NCBI GenBank assembly: GCA_030040475.1
Contig: JASHTQ010000170.1
Location: 1 to 7,126, forward strand
Reading direction: 5' to 3'
DNA: 7,126 bases
DNA from: Streptosporangiaceae bacterium
GTDB lineage: Bacteria > Actinomycetota > Actinomycetes > Streptosporangiales > Streptosporangiaceae
Made by a program: the position numbers and the translations under genes. The notes below the pieces were generated by a model. It was not told the DNA's origin. It did no database searches and saw nothing but the letters and a program-made list of their open reading frames with translations. This document shows positions 4,918 to 7,126 of the stretch, piece after piece. Each line of letters opens with the position of its first letter. Within the stretch, counting starts at the first letter, position 1.

Positions 4918-6602
4918 GGCCGGCCCTCCTTTATCGTGGTGACGGCCGTGCTGGCCTGCGGCTCGATCCGGACGGTGAGCGTCGGCGTCCGTCCCACCTC
5001 ACGGACGGCCAGCGTCGCCGGCGGCCCCGCCCGCGGCACGGCCTGGACGCTCGTCCCCGCGCTCACCTGCCCGCCCCTGCGGAGCAGGTGAGCCGCGACC
5101 CCGCCCGCCGCGATCGCGGCCGCGGCGGCGAGCACGATCAGCAGGTACAGGCCGGCCGGCCAGGCCGGCCCGGAAGGCGTGACGATGCCGGCCCGGATCA
5201 CGGTCACCGACGGAGACAAGGCGAGCGCGGCCAGCGGCACGCTGCCGTCCGGTCGTTCCGAGGTGACGAAGGTGGACGCGCCGGGCAGCCTGGGGGCGAT
5301 GCCTGCCGCATAGGCGATGGTCAGCCGCTGCCCGCCGGCCAGGTCGGCGCCGGTGACGGTGACGAGCCGGCCGGACACCGACACCGCGCCCTCGGTAGAG
5401 CTCACGTACCCGGCCCGGCCGCGCGTGCGCGACGGAGCCGTCCACCCCGGCGGTACCCGGATCGTCACCTCGCCGGAGGCCGCCAGCCCGCCGCCGGCCG
5501 CGGTATAGGTGAACGCCAGCGTCCCGGCCTGCCCGGCCACCGCCCGCGCCGGGCTGACCGTGATCTCCCCCGCGCCGGCCCGCGGCGGCGGCGGGGGAGT
5601 GACGTAGGCCTGCATGACCGTGACCGTCAGCGGGCCGGGCAGCGGCGTGAGCGTCCCGCCCCGGGAGGACCGTTCCTCGGCGCCGAACGCGTACGCCTGC
5701 GCGGCCGCCGGGACCGGCACCGGGCCGTAGGAGAGGTCGACCGTCTGCCCGGGCGCGAGGATCCCGGTGGACGCGAAGATGGTCGACCCGGAGGCCGCCG
5801 CCGTGCCGTTGCCGGTCCAGGCGACGCTGCCGCCGGACGGCCAGCCGGCCGGGAGCTGCAGCTCGACCAGCCCGCCCGCCTGGGTCCCGCAGCTGCCCGC
5901 CGTGTAGCCGAACGTCAGCGTGCGGGCCTGCGAGGCGGTCACCTGCTGCGGCGACACGGCGATGCTCCCCGTGCCGTCCGGGCAGTTCACCGCCACGACC
6001 GGAGGCGCCGTCAGCATCACGGGCGCGGCCGTGGACGAGTCCTGCACGGCGGCGTCGAAGGTCGAGGTTCCCGCCGTGGCGGGCGGCGTGGCCATCTGGT
6101 AGCTGATGGTGAGCGTCCGCCCGAAGTCGCTGTCCCGGTACAGGTTCGTGACCGTGATCGTCATCGCCGCGGGGTCGACGGCCAGCCCGCACTGCGGCGC
6201 GGACTGGATCAGCAGGGGGCAGCTCACCGTGGTGTAGCCGGCCCCCGGCGTCTGGCTGGGCGGCGTCCAGCCGGCCGGGACCGTGATCGTGAGCATTCCG
6301 TCGATGACCAGGTTGGCCGTGTAGGTGAAGGTGAGCGCCGTCGGGTCGCCGGCCGTCGCCGAGGTGGGAAAGACCGTCAGCATGTCGGTGCTGACCGCGC
6401 CGGGCAGGCCCGCCGCGGTCAGCGACACCGGCACGGCGGCGTGCGCCACCCCCGCCACCCCCGCCGCCCCCGCGGTTGACCCGGGACCCGGCGTGCCGGT
6501 GTGCGAAGAGCCTCCTGACCAGCCGAGGACCAACGCGGCGGCGCAGACCCCGAGCCACCCAAGCGCCCGGCGCCCGACGAGAAGCCCCGATGACCGAGAC
6601 AT
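4914..6602 (-). CDS. Secreted, membrane-anchored surface protein with three Ig-like repeats
   Basis: This 562-residue protein begins with a basic-hydrophobic secretion signal (about 1-30). A low-complexity Gly/Ala/Thr segment follows, with a possible signal-peptidase site near AHAA (53-56). Three related beta-sandwich-type repeats come next. Each begins with a TAGxxxTLTFTYTA-like strand and a strand ending in VPAGW: about 72-203 (LTFTYTA, TITVPAGWTPPS), 212-330 (LTFGYTA, LQLPAGWPS) and 346-469 (LAFTYTA, IRVPPGWTAPS). A proline linker (PPPPP, 336-340) separates repeats two and three. Cysteines at 128, 138, 207 and 238 could form disulfides outside the cell. A single transmembrane helix (about 483-507) ends at LLRRGG, leaving a cytosolic tail of about 55 residues with a TLTVRIEP motif. 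No LPxTG sorting signal or lipobox is present. The repeats resemble the Ig-like modules of large actinobacterial surface proteins; no enzymatic domain is visible. A strong ribosome-binding site fixes the ATG. The gene lies 72 bp after glgB on the same strand and overlaps the next gene by 4 nt. Confidence 0.88.
   Translation of the reverse strand: MSRSSGLLVGRRALGWLGVCAAALVLGWSGGSSHTGTPGPGSTAGAAGVAGVAHAAVPVSLTAAGLPGAVSTDMLTVFPTSATAGDPTALTFTYTANLVIDGMLTITVPAGWTPPSQTPGAGYTTVSCPLLIQSAPQCGLAVDPAAMTITVTNLYRDSDFGRTLTISYQMATPPATAGTSTFDAAVQDSSTAAPVMLTAPPVVAVNCPDGTGSIAVSPQQVTASQARTLTFGYTAGSCGTQAGGLVELQLPAGWPSGGSVAWTGNGTAAASGSTIFASTGILAPGQTVDLSYGPVPVPAAAQAYAFGAEERSSRGGTLTPLPGPLTVTVMQAYVTPPPPPRAGAGEITVSPARAVAGQAGTLAFTYTAAGGGLAASGEVTIRVPPGWTAPSRTRGRAGYVSSTEGAVSVSGRLVTVTGADLAGGQRLTIAYAAGIAPRLPGASTFVTSERPDGSVPLAALALSPSVTVIRAGIVTPSGPAWPAGLYLLIVLAAAAAIAAGGVAAHLLRRGGQVSAGTSVQAVPRAGPPATLAVREVGRTPTLTVRIEPQASTAVTTIKEGRP
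4924..4931 (-). promoter_or_regulatory. Ribosome-binding site of the 241-residue protein, inside the surface protein gene
   Basis: The - strand reads AAGGAGGG, then 6 nt, then ATG at 4917. It lies within the last codons of the surface protein gene and, with the ATGA overlap, supports coupled translation and the chosen start. Confidence 0.75.
6446..6472 (-). repeat. Tandem 9-bp G-rich repeat (three units) in the surface protein gene
   Basis: On the + strand CCACCCCCG occurs twice in tandem and is followed by CCGCCCCCG. The - (coding) strand therefore has three runs of five G, and the repeat encodes Ala-Gly-Val-type triplets just after the signal peptide. Unit length keeps the reading frame, so unit gain or loss would lengthen or shorten the linker without breaking the gene. 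Confidence 0.8.
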
Positions 6603-6607
6603 GCCTG

Positions 6608-6616
6608 CCTCCCTCC
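6608..6616 (-). promoter_or_regulatory. Ribosome-binding site of the surface protein gene
   Basis: The - strand reads GGAGGGAGG, then CAGGC, then ATG at 6602. It supports that start, which also places the secretion signal at the N terminus. Confidence 0.75.
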
Positions 6617-6674
6617 GCTTACGCAGAGGACAGGCAGCCGCCGCTGATACAGCTCAGCACGGAGACAAAAAAGG

Positions 6675-7126
6675 CTACTCCGGGGTCAGCCAGAGCACGC
6701 CGAGCGGCGGGAGGGCGATCGTGGCCGAGGCGGGCCTGCCGTGCCAGGGCTCGGCCGCGGCCTCGATGCCGCCCAGGTTCCCGACGCCGCTGCCGCCGTA
6801 GATCTCCGCGTCGGTGTTGAGGACCTCGCGCCAGCGGCCCGCCTGGGGCAGGCCGACCCGGTAGGTCAGGTGCGGCGATGCGGAGAAGTTGGCGATGCAG
6901 GCCAGGGTGCCGGCCCCACCCGAGTCACCGCCCGAGCCACCGGGCGAGGACCCGAAGCGCAGGAAGGACAGCACGTTGCCCTGGGCGTCGTTGGCGTCGA
7001 TCCAGCTGAAGCCCTCGGGCACCGTGTCGAGCTGCCACAGCGCGGGGGAGCGGCGGTAGATCGCGTTCAGGTCTCTCGACAGCCGCTGGACGCCGCTGTG
7101 GACCCCGTACTCGAGCACCCACCAGT
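6675..7126 (-). CDS. glgB: 1,4-alpha-glucan branching enzyme, C-terminal part (5' end outside window)
   Basis: The visible 149 residues are the end of a GH13 glycogen branching enzyme, which cuts alpha-1,4 glucan chains and rejoins them as alpha-1,6 branches in the cytosol. Diagnostic stretches, numbered from the first whole codon at the window edge, are [20 protein letters not shown] (1-20), [20 protein letters not shown] (39-58) and ACIANFS (75-81). [20 protein letters not shown] (88-107), [10 protein letters not shown] and [21 protein letters not shown] follow. These cover the end of the barrel and the C-terminal all-beta domain; the catalytic Asp/Glu/Asp residues lie outside the window. 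The frame runs through the right edge, so the GTG at 7118 is not a real start. Residues 59-72 form a Gly/Ser-rich insert ([14 protein letters not shown]) in a loop that is normally short. The gene ends at TAG (6677-6675), 72 bp before the surface protein gene on the same strand. No clear intrinsic terminator is seen, so read-through is possible. Confidence 0.95.
   Translation of the reverse strand, partial: WWVLEYGVHSGVQRLSRDLNAIYRRSPALWQLDTVPEGFSWIDANDAQGNVLSFLRFGSSPGGSGGDSGGAGTLACIANFSASPHLTYRVGLPQAGRWREVLNTDAEIYGGSGVGNLGGIEAAAEPWHGRPASATIALPPLGVLWLTPE

Noticed and set aside
4999..6558. Long open frames of over 450 codons on both strands overlapping the surface protein gene
   Set aside because: They are rich in Arg/Gly/Pro/Ala, lack domain patterns, and are the usual frame shadows of a GC-rich gene. 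The frame with signal peptide, repeats, membrane helix and strong ribosome-binding site explains the DNA better.
6643..6658. Hairpin GCTGA/TCAGC between glgB and the surface gene as a terminator
   Set aside because: The T-run on the - strand comes before the hairpin instead of after it, so it does not form an intrinsic terminator for glgB.
6649..6672. TTTTTG / TATCAG as a - strand promoter for the surface gene
   Set aside because: Spacing is 16 nt, but both boxes match poorly and fall in the only AT-rich patch, so the match is not convincing.
1..7126. tRNA, rRNA, CRISPR, insertion sequence or prophage signals
   Set aside because: No cloverleaf-like sequence, spaced direct-repeat array, transposase motif or terminal inverted repeat was seen on reading both strands by eye; a covariance-model scan was not possible.

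Overview
The window is very GC-rich with strong GC bias at third codon positions. It encodes NarL-type two-component proteins, a sedolisin remnant and a GlgB of actinobacterial style. This points to an actinomycete (Actinomycetota), probably a filamentous or soil lineage; I cannot place it more precisely from sequence alone. No tRNA, rRNA, CRISPR array, insertion sequence or phage gene was seen.

Layout. (1) Positions 1 to about 300, + strand: a decayed S53 (sedolisin-like) peptidase fragment. It keeps the Glu/Asp part of the catalytic site but lacks an internal block and the whole serine half. (2) Positions 317-3249, - strand: a tight three-gene operon, read from right to left. It holds a five-helix membrane protein, a histidine-kinase-like protein with a degenerate ATP-binding domain, and an apparently complete NarL-family sensor kinase. 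The two kinase genes overlap by 8 nt. (3) Positions 3250-3426: the divergent control region. (4) Positions 3427-4188, + strand: the NarL/FixJ response regulator, divergent from the kinase operon. (5) Positions 4192-6602, - strand: a translationally coupled pair joined by an ATGA overlap. The first gene encodes a secreted, membrane-anchored surface protein with three Ig-like repeats; the second encodes an unrecognised 241-residue protein with no signal peptide. (6) Position 6675 to the right edge, - strand: the C-terminal end of the glycogen branching enzyme GlgB, running off the window.

How the parts may work together. The membrane protein, pseudokinase and kinase plus the divergent regulator look like one signalling unit. 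The intact kinase should phosphorylate the regulator at Asp87. The pseudokinase keeps its phospho-acceptor-like His but has lost the N- and G-boxes, so it probably acts as a heterodimer partner or modulator. The small membrane protein may be a sensor accessory. This is inference from gene order and motifs. The surface protein and its coupled cytosolic partner form a second candidate module of unknown function, perhaps linking the cell surface to the cytoplasm through the short C-terminal tail. These two modules are the least described parts of the window; glgB is ordinary apart from a Gly/Ser-rich insert.
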